A DNA stretch of 14,827 nt from positions 1-14,827 of the forward strand of contig JBBRAY010000079.1 of assembly GCA_038206355.1 (NCBI GenBank). The letters run 5' to 3'. Below the pieces are notes generated by a model that saw nothing but the letters and a program-made list of their open reading frames with translations, was not told the origin of the DNA and made no database searches. Of this stretch, positions 7,733-14,514 are shown in pieces (position 1 is the first letter of the stretch; each line of letters opens with the position of its first letter). Made by a program: the position numbers and the translations under genes. Origin of the DNA: JAPLDB01 sp038206355 (GTDB lineage Bacteria; Bacteroidota; Bacteroidia; AKYH767-A; 2013-40CM-41-45).

Positions 7733-7736
7733 TTTA

Positions 7737-8837
7737 TTATTTGATCACTTCATTAAAAGTACGGGTGAGTCGTTCAACCATTTTCTCCTCCGTAAAATTT
7801 TCTTCATAGTGTTTCCGGCTCGCGGCACTCATTTGTTTTCGAAGCACTATATCATTCATCAGTAGTTTTATTTTTTCTGCGATTTCATGGGGAGCATTTT
7901 TACTCACGATGAATCCGTTCTTTCCATCCACTACCGATTCCACAATTGCCCCCTGGTCGGTTGAAATAACGGGCAGCGCACAGGCCAATGCCTCAACAAT
8001 GACCCACGGATGGCCTTCCGGCTCACGGGGAGTGAATACAAAGATATCAGATGAACACAACACTTCCATCTTATCATTCCCGCTTTTGGGTGGGAAGACG
8101 AAGACAGGCAATTGATGGTCATCAATCAGTTTCATGCATTTGCTTTTGAATTCCTCATTGCGCCACATACCGGTAACATGCAATTCAAATCCGTTAACAT
8201 TCTGATTTTTCAGCTCCACCAATGCGAGCAGTACATCCTCAATCCCTTTTGAGGCCTGCAAATTGGCAAGATAAAGTACACGTACGATGTTGTTGTCCTT
8301 CTTATTGATAACAGGCAAATTATAATTGCTGCCATTGGGAACAACGAATATTTTATTTTCAGGGAAATAATTACGAAACAGATAACGAAGATTATTTCCG
8401 AGAACAATTACGCCATCGGAGGTACGAAACATTCTTTTTACGAATGCCCCGGTAAGGCGTGAAGATTGATTCAGCCAGTTTTGTAAATTACTTCCACGAA
8501 GATGGAGCAACACTTTCCCGCCGAATAATTTTGCAATTATTATAAATGCCGAATCTTTGATAAATGGAATGGTATCCTGACTGAAAGGAATGAGGATGAG
8601 TTCAGGTTTCCGGGAACTCATTATTTTTATCATTTTCCGGTAGAGTGAATAGCTCCTGAAAATTTTTTTTATGCTGAATTTTCCGATTCCACTCAGCGTT
8701 TCATTTACTTTGGTATTGAGGTGAATGAGTTCAAAATTTTCTTTCAGGGAAGAGTTCAATAAAATCTCCGTGGCAATGGCCGGCCCCATGTAGGGTGGTG
8801 GAAGCTTACCCAGAATAAGAATTTTTTTTTTCGCCAT
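7737..8837 (-). CDS. Glycosyltransferase family 4 (GT4)
   Basis: A 366-aa GT-B glycosyltransferase of family GT4, which would add one sugar to the growing lipid-linked repeat unit on the cytoplasmic face. The N-terminal half starts KKKILILGKLPPPYMGPA with the glycine-rich acceptor-side loop. The linker is followed by VRVLYLANLQASKGIEDVL (186-204), the classic 'KG' strand of GT4. The donor-binding EX7E motif is E274-x7-E282 in EPEGHPWVIVEALACALPV, followed by STDQGAIVESVVDGKNGF (292-309). There is no membrane segment, as is usual for peripheral GT4 enzymes. It lies 9 bp after the aminotransferase stop and 4 bp before the fused oxidoreductase start, in a tight operon. The sugar donor cannot be read from the sequence. 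The neighbouring biosynthesis genes make a diacetamido-uronic acid a reasonable guess. Confidence 0.88.
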   Translation of the reverse strand: MAKKKILILGKLPPPYMGPAIATEILLNSSLKENFELIHLNTKVNETLSGIGKFSIKKIFRSYSLYRKMIKIMSSRKPELILIPFSQDTIPFIKDSAFIIIAKLFGGKVLLHLRGSNLQNWLNQSSRLTGAFVKRMFRTSDGVIVLGNNLRYLFRNYFPENKIFVVPNGSNYNLPVINKKDNNIVRVLYLANLQASKGIEDVLLALVELKNQNVNGFELHVTGMWRNEEFKSKCMKLIDDHQLPVFVFPPKSGNDKMEVLCSSDIFVFTPREPEGHPWVIVEALACALPVISTDQGAIVESVVDGKNGFIVSKNAPHEIAEKIKLLMNDIVLRKQMSAASRKHYEENFTEEKMVERLTRTFNEVIK

Positions 8838-8846
8838 GTCATCATT

Positions 8847-9971
8847 TTACTGATAAAATCTCCTGACGCAAGCAGCAACATAATCCATTTGTTCCTTACT
8901 CAATTCGGGAAACATGGGTAGGGAAATAATTTTTTTCTGGTTTTGAGAGGTTACCGGGAAGTCTGATTCATTCTTACCGAGGTATTGATAAGCCGGCAAC
9001 AAAGGCAAGGGTGTGGGATAATGAACCGCTGTTTCAATTCCGTTTGCTTTCAGGAATTTCTGCAGTTCATCTCTCCTATCCGCTTTCAATACATACAGAT
9101 GAAATATGTGGGAAGATTTTTTTCTGATTTGAGGTATTTCGATTCCATTTATCCCTGCTAATTTTTCACTGAGGTAATGTGCATTGTTGCGACGCATTTC
9201 ATTCCACTTCTTAATGTGCGGCAGTTTAACACTGAGGATTGCGGCATGCATTCCGTCGAGGCGGCTGTTTATGCCTTCCATTTCATGCTGATGTTTTACG
9301 AGTGCGCCATGGTTGGAATACATGCGCACCTTGCGGGCCAGCTCATCATCATTGGTAATCACTGCGCCGGCATCGCCATAAGCACCCAGGTTTTTTCCGG
9401 GATAAAAGCTAAAAGTGGATGCCAGTCCGAAGGTACCGATTGTTTGTCCGTTGAGCTCAGCAAAATGAGACTGTGAACAATCTTCAATCATGATCAACTG
9501 ATGCTTATCACAAATGGATTTTACTTTATCAACTTCAGCAGGCTGGCCATAGAGGTGAACAGGGATAATTGCTTTGGTGCGTGGCGTAATTTTCTCCTCT
9601 ATCTTAGATACGTCGATGCTGAAAAAATCAGGTTCAGTATCCACGAATACCACACGGGCGCCTGCCTGGGTAATGGTTTCAGAAGTAGAAATCCAGCTGT
9701 TGGCAACAGTAATTACTTCGTCGCCTTCGCCGATTCCAAGCATTTTCAATACAATATAAATTGCATCTGTACCATTTGCAACGCCGATACAATGTTTCAC
9801 TCCGTAGGCGAGCGCAAATTCCTTTTCAAATGCGGACACATACTTCCCTTTAATAAATTCACTTTCTTCAATTACTGAAAATATTGCTTTGTCAATTTCA
9901 GTCTTCAGTGAATGGTATTGCATACGCAGGTCGACAAAAGGTACCTGCATTTTTACATTAAGGTCAATCAT
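8847..9971 (-). CDS. wbpE: DegT/DnrJ/EryC1/StrS sugar aminotransferase, WbpE/WlbC type
   Basis: A 374-aa PLP-dependent sugar aminotransferase. In the WbpE/WlbC reaction it puts an amino group from glutamate on C3 of UDP-2-acetamido-3-keto-glucuronic acid. Family marks are PFVDLRMQY near the N-terminus, GVANGTDAI (63-71), the PLP-contacting Asp in IEDCSQSHFA (162-171), and the Schiff-base Lys193 in SFYPGKNLGAYGDAGA. The length is normal for the family. The start at 9971 overlaps the acetyltransferase stop by 8 bp, suggesting translational coupling. An internal ATG at 9950 (MQVPFVDL) fits the family start equally well. The substrate is inferred from the adjacent WlbA- and WlbB-like genes. On its own the family also includes enzymes acting on dTDP- or UDP-4-keto sugars, so the symbol depends on context. 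Confidence 0.75.
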   Translation of the reverse strand: MIDLNVKMQVPFVDLRMQYHSLKTEIDKAIFSVIEESEFIKGKYVSAFEKEFALAYGVKHCIGVANGTDAIYIVLKMLGIGEGDEVITVANSWISTSETITQAGARVVFVDTEPDFFSIDVSKIEEKITPRTKAIIPVHLYGQPAEVDKVKSICDKHQLIMIEDCSQSHFAELNGQTIGTFGLASTFSFYPGKNLGAYGDAGAVITNDDELARKVRMYSNHGALVKHQHEMEGINSRLDGMHAAILSVKLPHIKKWNEMRRNNAHYLSEKLAGINGIEIPQIRKKSSHIFHLYVLKADRRDELQKFLKANGIETAVHYPTPLPLLPAYQYLGKNESDFPVTSQNQKKIISLPMFPELSKEQMDYVAACVRRFYQ

Positions 9972-10443
9972 TTTTCAGGTCTCTGATTTTTTTAGCGGGG
10001 TTGCCGGCATAAATTCCCGGCTCTGTAATATCTTTGGTGACAACACTTCCGGCGCCAATTACCACATGATCGCAGATGGTAACGGGTAAGATGGTTGCAT
10101 TGGTTCCTATTGAAACATGGTTTCCGATTTTCGTATTCATCCACAATTCTTTTTTTCCTCCGGCAGGTCCTCCACCGGCAAAGAGGTCATTGATAAACAT
10201 TGCGCCATGAGAGATGAAGCAATGGCTGCCAATTGAAACGAGTTCACAAATAAAAGAATGGCTTTGTATTTTTGTTTTAGTCCCGATAACAACGCCCTTC
10301 TGAATTTCTACAAACGGCCCGATAAAGCAGTCGTCACCGATGGAACATTCATAAATATTTGAAGGTTGAACAACGACAACATTTTTTCCGAAGGAAACGT
10401 TTTTAACAGAAATATTCCTGAGTACAGGTTCATTCAAATCCAT
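9964..10443 (-). CDS. wbpD: Left-handed beta-helix N-acetyltransferase, WbpD/WlbB type
   Basis: A 159-aa hexapeptide-repeat acetyltransferase. It would use acetyl-CoA to acetylate the 3-amino group made by the neighbouring aminotransferase, giving UDP-2,3-diacetamido-2,3-dideoxy-uronic acid. Successive turns of the beta-helix are visible: YECSIGDDCFIGPFVEIQKG, VVIGTKTKIQSH, VSIGSHCFISHG, TKIGNHVSIGTN, and CDHVVIGAGSVVTKDI. It ends with the family's IYAGNPAKKIR. An insertion loop (FINDLFAGGGPAGGKK, about residues 83-98) interrupts the helix, as in related sugar N-acetyltransferases. At 159 aa it is somewhat shorter than Pseudomonas WbpD. It lies 74 bp downstream of the WlbA-type gene. A small palindrome (CCTTTT-A-AAAAGG, 10504-10516) just after that stop may affect the mRNA. 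It overlaps the aminotransferase start by 8 bp. The exact sugar is inferred from the neighbours. Confidence 0.75.
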   Translation of the reverse strand: MDLNEPVLRNISVKNVSFGKNVVVVQPSNIYECSIGDDCFIGPFVEIQKGVVIGTKTKIQSHSFICELVSIGSHCFISHGAMFINDLFAGGGPAGGKKELWMNTKIGNHVSIGTNATILPVTICDHVVIGAGSVVTKDITEPGIYAGNPAKKIRDLKND

Positions 10444-10517
10444 GAAATTTTGATACGAAGAATTAGAAATTTAGTTCAAAATCAGGTAAGAAAAATTGCA
10501 ACGCCTTTTAAAAAGGT

Positions 10518-11537
10518 CTAAATATTCGCTGCCTGATAAATCCTTTCAATAATCTGGGTAACTTTTAAGCCGTCAAGACCACTGGTGGAAACGCTTGCGT
10601 TATTGCTGAAGACATCAATTACATTTTCATAAACTTTATCGTGGTTGCTCATGCTACCCTGATAAAACCCATAGTCATTGGCTTGCCTGGATTCGGGAAG
10701 GTCTTTAATCTCATATCCTTCAATGTTCTGATATTCAAGAATGTTGAGGTATTGGCCACCTATTTTAATGGTTCCCTTTTCACCAAAAACGGTGATGGAT
10801 CCTTCCATATTCTTTTTATAGCTGTTTACCGTATAATTAATGGTACCGATAGCGCCGCTATAAAACTCAAGGATTACTGCTCCTGTATCTTCAAATTCAA
10901 TATTGTGTTTATGCTGAAAGTTAGCGGTAAATGCATGCACTTTTTTGACGTCACCGACAATCCAGTAGAGGAGATCCACAAAATGGCTGTATTGTGTGAA
11001 GAGGGTTCCACCATCCAGGATTTTCTTTCCTTTCCAGTCGCTGTTGGAATAGTAATCATCATTACGGTTCCAGAAACAGTTGAGCTGGACGTTTAAAATT
11101 TTTCCAAGCCGTCCTTCGTCAACAATCTCCTTCAGCTTTGCCAGTGGCGGATTGAAACGATTTTGCTTAATGACAAATAATCTTTTGTTGGCTTTTTCCG
11201 CGGCCTGCATCATGCGTTCGCAGTCGCGTGAATTTGTAGCCATTGGTTTTTCACACAGCACACTAAATCCGGCATTGAGTGCCTGAATACTATGCTCGGC
11301 ATGGAGACCGTTTGGACTACAAACACTTACTATATCAATATTCTTTACGGTGGATAAAAGTTCATCCACTGAATTAAAGTAAGCACAATTGTGTTTCTCC
11401 CCAAACATTTTCGCGCGCTCAGGTTTGTTATCGCAAACGGCAACAAGTTGTGCGAGGTGTTCAATGTGCTCGGCGTGGCGTTCGGCAATGCGGCCACAAC
11501 CAATAATAGCAAAACGTAAATTACTTTTTTCCGACAT
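10518..11537 (-). CDS. wbpB: Gfo/Idh/MocA oxidoreductase, WbpB/WlbA type (UDP-N-acetylglucosaminuronate 3-dehydrogenase)
   Basis: A 339-aa NAD-dependent dehydrogenase that, in the WlbA/WbpB family, oxidises C3 of UDP-N-acetyl-glucosaminuronic acid. That is the first committed step to 2,3-diamino uronic acids. The Rossmann motif GCGRIA (13-18) is near the N-terminus and the EKP catalytic motif is at 96-98. The stretch QNRFNPPLAKLKE (125-137) and FWNRNDDYY (155-163), together with GGTLFTQYSHFVDLLYWI (176-193, active-site His185), are strongly reminiscent of WlbA, more so than of generic Gfo/Idh enzymes. It is the first gene of the minus-strand cluster, preceded by a promoter box at 11671-11678 and a leader of about 130 bases. 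The order oxidoreductase, acetyltransferase, aminotransferase is that of wlbABC. The UDP-GlcNAc 6-dehydrogenase needed to make its substrate is not in the window. Confidence 0.78.
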   Translation of the reverse strand: MSEKSNLRFAIIGCGRIAERHAEHIEHLAQLVAVCDNKPERAKMFGEKHNCAYFNSVDELLSTVKNIDIVSVCSPNGLHAEHSIQALNAGFSVLCEKPMATNSRDCERMMQAAEKANKRLFVIKQNRFNPPLAKLKEIVDEGRLGKILNVQLNCFWNRNDDYYSNSDWKGKKILDGGTLFTQYSHFVDLLYWIVGDVKKVHAFTANFQHKHNIEFEDTGAVILEFYSGAIGTINYTVNSYKKNMEGSITVFGEKGTIKIGGQYLNILEYQNIEGYEIKDLPESRQANDYGFYQGSMSNHDKVYENVIDVFSNNASVSTSGLDGLKVTQIIERIYQAANI

Positions 11538-11810
11538 ATCCCTTTTTCCGGACGAACTGAGGTAACACCTGCAATTCAGATTTGTTTATTCATTACCCAA
11601 CTAATATCTGACCGGGTAGCGATTATAGTTCAACGAATATCTCAATTATTGTTTCGTCCATTTCCCCCGGCAAATGTAATTTATTATTAATCTCTTACAT
11701 TTTAGGCAAAATAAGGGTACAGGTTATTTATAATGAAATGAGGAATCTTTAAAATCGAAAATGAGTCACTACCAAAATAAGGTGAAAAATATGCGAATCC
11801 TGTATTGTTC
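11538..11810. other. Divergent intergenic region with long leader of the polysaccharide cluster
   Basis: This stretch separates the leftward cluster from the rightward accessory region. It contains the cluster's promoter box (11671-11678) and its predicted leader of about 130 bases, in which TACCC (11594-11598) and GGGTA (11614-11618) could form a weak 5-bp stem. I see no open frame of substance and no known riboswitch pattern. Confidence 0.4.
11671..11678 (-). promoter_or_regulatory. Putative -7 promoter box (TACATTTG) for the polysaccharide cluster
   Basis: On the minus strand 11678-11671 reads TACATTTG, a full match to the Bacteroidota -7 consensus TAnnTTTG and identical to the boxes in front of both aminotransferase 5' ends. 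Transcription would start near 11666, giving a leader of roughly 130 bases before the ATG at 11537. No clear -33 element is seen. Confidence 0.5.
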
Positions 11811-11933
11811 TAAATACTGATTTCAAAAGTAAATTTACATTTGTGCAATGCCGCTATTTCCTCATTCGATCTCATCCAAATTACCACACGTAGGCACCAC
11901 CATATTCAGTATCATGAGTGGCCTTGCAAATGA
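11811..11933 (+). repeat. Direct repeat, left copy (aminotransferase promoter plus first 28 codons)
   Basis: These 123 bp align without a gap to 13293-13415, with 15 mismatches (88% identity). The repeat covers 37 bp upstream of the ATG, including the TACATTTG box, and 86 bp of coding sequence. Similarity stops abruptly after AATGA. On the left it fades at TTC-TAAAT, with a possible one-base gap before it. In the coding part 9 of 28 codons differ, 7 of them silently. Confidence 0.92.
11836..11843 (+). promoter_or_regulatory. Promoter box TACATTTG in left repeat copy
   Basis: TACATTTG matches TAnnTTTG and lies only 4 bases before the stub ATG at 11848, as in the intact copy. If still active it would drive transcription rightward, and essentially leaderless, into the stub and the PIN/DinD-like region. 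Confidence 0.45.
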
Positions 11934-11961
11934 CGGTCGAAGGTTTATATATTATTTTTGA
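11848..11961 (+). pseudogene. 5' stub of a methionine aminotransferase gene
   Basis: Codons 1-28 encode MPLFPHSISSKLPHVGTTI followed by FSIMSGLAN. This matches residues 1-28 of the intact aminotransferase at 13330 except for Leu3/Ile and Ser7/Pro. After that the frame runs into unrelated sequence (DGRRFIYYF) and stops at 11959-11961, so the product would be a 37-aa peptide without any PLP-binding part. The silent bias of the differences indicates that the two copies diverged while both were functional genes, which points to different parental genomes and not to a simple local duplication that then drifted. Confidence 0.85.
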
Positions 11962-12008
11962 ATAGGCTATTGATTGAAGCCGGGAAGGAGTAAAATCCAA
12001 TTACTTGA

Positions 12009-12314
12009 ATGAAGAAAATTATTTGTGATACATCAGTTTGGTACGACCGGGAAGTCGAATATTTTAATGAGATTAATTCAAAGTTTAAGTTAGTGGTGAC
12101 TTTCAATAACATTGCTGAAATTACATCCACACCAAGATTAAGAAATGAAAGGGATAGGGTAAAAATGGCAATGAAAAATATAATTGCATTTAAGGAGAAT
12201 TATATTGGCTTTGAAAAAAAAACAGAAATTGATCTTTCATTTTTGGAAAATGGAATTTATTTTTTAAAAGCCGGTGGAGGAAATTCCCACATTAAGAAAT
12301 TTGCGAAGAATTAA
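12009..12314 (+). CDS. Short PIN-domain-like protein, probably truncated
   Basis: A 101-aa frame whose N-terminus, MKKIICDTSVWYD, fits the first strand of a PIN-domain nuclease, with the metal-binding Asp7. FNNIAEITSTPR (33-44) resembles the region carrying the second acidic residue (Glu38). PIN toxins are ribonucleases that need further acidic residues in the C-terminal half. After about residue 65 the sequence becomes simple and Lys/Phe-rich, no such Asp cluster is visible, and the protein is short for the family. I therefore suspect a 3' truncation. It lies inside the segment bounded by the aminotransferase direct repeats and is visibly AT-rich. Just upstream, an open stretch ending FLNRLLIEAGKE and stopping at 11991-11993 could be the tail of a lost partner (antitoxin) gene. 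The start lacks a Shine-Dalgarno site. Activity is doubtful. Confidence 0.5.
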   Translation: MKKIICDTSVWYDREVEYFNEINSKFKLVVTFNNIAEITSTPRLRNERDRVKMAMKNIIAFKENYIGFEKKTEIDLSFLENGIYFLKAGGGNSHIKKFAKN

Positions 12315-12356
12315 TATGGTTACTGATTCAATTGATAGTCATTAATAATAAATATC

Positions 12357-13190
12357 ATGGGAGATATTAAACTTTTTGAGAGTGAGAAAATTCGTAGTCA
12401 TTGGGATGAAGAAAATGAAAAATGGTATTTCAGAATTGTGGATGTGATAAGGGTACTAACCGAAAGTTCCAATCCACGAAAATATTGGAGTGTTCTAAAA
12501 ACGAGACTTAAAAAAGAAGGAAGTCAGTTGGCTACAAATTGTAGTCAACTGAAAATGCAAGCTTCTGATGGAAAATTTTATCTCACCGATGTCGGAGATA
12601 CAGAGCAATTGCTTCGTTTAATTCAATCAATCCCGTCTCCCAAAGCAGAACCGTTCAAAGAATGGTTGGCTAAGGTTGGATATGAAAGAATTGAAGAAAG
12701 CCAAAATCCTGAAATGGGTATTGAAAGGGCGATGGAAAATTATATTAACCTTGGTTATAGCAAAGAGTGGGTTAATCAAAGGCTAAAAAGTATAGAGGTC
12801 AGAAAGGAATTAACAAATGAATGGGAAAACCGGGGAGTAAAGGAAGGGCGTGATTTTGCATTGCTCACAGATATTATTACTCAGGCATGGAGTGGCAAAA
12901 CTGTACAACAATAAAAGCGATATAAGGATTTAAAAAAAGAAAATCTTCGTGATCACATGACAAATCTGGAATTGGTACTTAATATGCTGGCCGAAGCAAC
13001 TACTACAGAGATTAGCAGAGAGAAGAACCCTTAGGATTTTACTGAGAATAAAATAATTGCTCAACAAGGTGGTAGTATTGCCGGAAATACAAGGAGGGAG
13101 ATTGAGGCAAAGAGTGGAAAAAAAATTATAAGCAAGCAAAATGCAAAAAAACTAATTCTAAAAGGAGGGGGTAAAAACCTGAAACATTAA
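12357..13190 (+). pseudogene. DinD/BRO-N family gene interrupted by two in-frame stop codons
   Basis: The frame from 12357 encodes a BRO-N/DNA-damage-inducible-protein-D-like protein. MGDIKLFESEKIRSHWDEE and WYFRIVDVIRVLTESSNPRK form the BRO-N domain. They are followed by RLIQSIPSPKAEPFKEWLAK, VGYERIEE, and LGYSKEWVNQRLKSIEVRK. A TAA at 12912-12914 (codon 186) stops it after WSGKTVQQ, giving 185 aa. Reading on in the same frame gives RYKDLKKENLRDHMTNLELV and LNMLAEATTTEIS, then a TAG at 13032-13034 (codon 226). After that come DFTENKIIAQQGGSIAGNTR and a Lys-rich end, stopping at 13188-13190. Without the two stops the product is 277 aa, a normal family length, and there is no frameshift. TAG is one transition from CAG (Gln) and TAA one change from TAT (Tyr), both fitting family residues as I remember them. 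The truncated N-terminal part could still be made. Confidence 0.82.
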
Positions 13191-13292
13191 TGATAGGATT
13201 GGCTTTTTAAGAACCATGTTAAATGAAAATTATCTATCCATTCCAATTAGGTGAAGTTAACAGTTTAAAAAATAAGTTTCTACTCCGGTTCT
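13191..13292. other. Right end of the accessory segment
   Basis: About 100 AT-rich bases between the stop of the broken DinD-like gene and the start of the right repeat copy. I see no terminal inverted repeat, integrase, attachment core or coding frame here. Confidence 0.4.
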
Positions 13293-13415
13293 TAAATACT
13301 GATTTCAAAAGTAAATCTACATTTGTACTATGCCGATATTCCCCCATCCCATCTCATCCAAATTACCACACGTTGGCACCACCATATTTTCCATTATGAG
13401 TGGCCTTGCCAATGA
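13293..13415 (+). repeat. Direct repeat, right copy (promoter and start of intact aminotransferase)
   Basis: This is the partner of 11811-11933, 123 bp, 88% identical and gap-free. It contains the promoter box and codons 1-28 of the intact gene. Similarity ends at the same point (AATGA), after which this copy continues as the real aminotransferase. Confidence 0.92.
13318..13325 (+). promoter_or_regulatory. Promoter box TACATTTG of the aminotransferase, leaderless layout
   Basis: TACATTTG matches the TAnnTTTG consensus and ends 4 bases before the ATG at 13330. A -7 box in this position puts the transcription start on or next to the start codon, so the mRNA should be leaderless or nearly so. 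The same spacing is kept in the left repeat copy. Confidence 0.55.
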
Positions 13416-14487
13416 AACAGGAGCCATCAATTTATCACAGGGCTTTCCGAATTTTCCGGCGTCGGAAAAACTGATGGAACTTGTATATGAGAATATGAAA
13501 AAGGGATTCAATCAATATGCGCCGATGCAGGGTATCATGCCACTGAGGGAATTGCTTTGTGAAAAAGCATCCATGCTTTATGGTGCGCTTTATGATCCGG
13601 ACACAGAAATTACAATTACCAGCGGCGGGACCCAGGCTTTATATACTGCGATTGCTTCTGTGATTCAAAAAGGTGATGAAGTAATTATTATCGAGCCGGC
13701 ATACGACAGTTATATTCCTGCCATAGAAATGCATGGTGGTATTGTAAAATGTACGCAGCTAAAAAGTCCTGATTTTAAGATTGACTGGGAACATGTAAAG
13801 CAACTTGTTTCAAAGCGGACAAAAGTGATCATGATTAATACGCCACACAATCCAACGGGTAGTGTGATGACAGCAAAAGACATGAAATCGCTTCAGGGAA
13901 TTACTGATGAAACCAACATCATCATCATCAGTGATGAGGTGTATGAGCATATCATTTTCGACGGATTAAAACATGAGAGTGTGATGCGTTATCCAAAACT
14001 TGCCGAAAGGAGTTTTGTAATTTTTTCTTTTGGAAAAACGTATCATACTACAGGATGGAAAATGGGATATTGTTTTGCTCCATCCAATCTGATGGTTGAA
14101 TTCAGAAAGGTCCATCAGTTTAATGTATTCAGTTCAAATACGCCTGTGCAATATGCGCTGACGGAATACATCAGGAACAGCAATGATTATCTTGAGCTTC
14201 CTGATTTTTATGCGGAGAAAAGAAACTTTTTTAACAGTGCAATCAGCGGATCACGGTTTACGCTGAAGCCGTCATCAGGATCATATTTTCAACTGCTTGA
14301 TTATAGCAATATCACTGATGAAAAAGACACAGATTTTGCCATCACGATGACGAGGGAATTCAAAGTAGCTTCTATTCCAATCTCTGTTTTTTATCACCGG
14401 CCACCGGATCAGAAGGTACTGCGATTTTGTTTTGCCAAGACAAATGATACACTGAAAATGGCAGCAGAGCGTTTGAATAAGATTTAA
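13330..14487 (+). CDS. Methionine aminotransferase-like PLP enzyme (class I/II, YbdL type)
   Basis: A 385-aa fold-type I aminotransferase, likely using methionine and related amino acids and working in amino-acid metabolism or methionine salvage. The expected landmarks are present: INLSQGFPNFP (33-43), SGGTQALYTAI (98-108) for phosphate binding, TPHNPTGS (171-178) with Asn174, SDEVYEH (201-207) with Asp202 and Tyr205, and the Schiff-base Lys236 in SFGKTYHTTGWKMGYC. Arg365 in LRFCFAKT is the substrate-carboxylate Arg. The string SFGKTYH-TGWK-GYC closely resembles E. coli YbdL. The length is complete for the family. The first 28 codons and the promoter are duplicated 1.48 kb upstream, so the 5' end may be a recombinant graft. 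It is transcribed alone, towards a MazF-like remnant 27 bp beyond its stop. Confidence 0.88.
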   Translation: MPIFPHPISSKLPHVGTTIFSIMSGLANETGAINLSQGFPNFPASEKLMELVYENMKKGFNQYAPMQGIMPLRELLCEKASMLYGALYDPDTEITITSGGTQALYTAIASVIQKGDEVIIIEPAYDSYIPAIEMHGGIVKCTQLKSPDFKIDWEHVKQLVSKRTKVIMINTPHNPTGSVMTAKDMKSLQGITDETNIIIISDEVYEHIIFDGLKHESVMRYPKLAERSFVIFSFGKTYHTTGWKMGYCFAPSNLMVEFRKVHQFNVFSSNTPVQYALTEYIRNSNDYLELPDFYAEKRNFFNSAISGSRFTLKPSSGSYFQLLDYSNITDEKDTDFAITMTREFKVASIPISVFYHRPPDQKVLRFCFAKTNDTLKMAAERLNKI

Positions 14488-14514
14488 GGAGAAGACATTA
14501 CATGAATAACCGGA

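Noticed and set aside
10641..11096. 151-codon plus-strand open frame opposite the WlbA-type gene
   Set aside because: It is antisense to a clear Gfo/Idh enzyme, with no family resemblance and no promoter or ribosome site of its own.
12357..13190. Programmed stop-codon read-through or recoding in the DinD-like gene
   Set aside because: Two different stop codons (TAA and TAG) occur in one gene, no selenocysteine- or pyrrolysine-type structure is evident, and the gene sits in decaying DNA. Nonsense mutation is simpler.
11934..13292. A complete transposon or integron cassette
   Set aside because: No transposase or integrase, no terminal inverted repeats and no short target-site duplication can be seen. 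The flanking repeat is a gene fragment.
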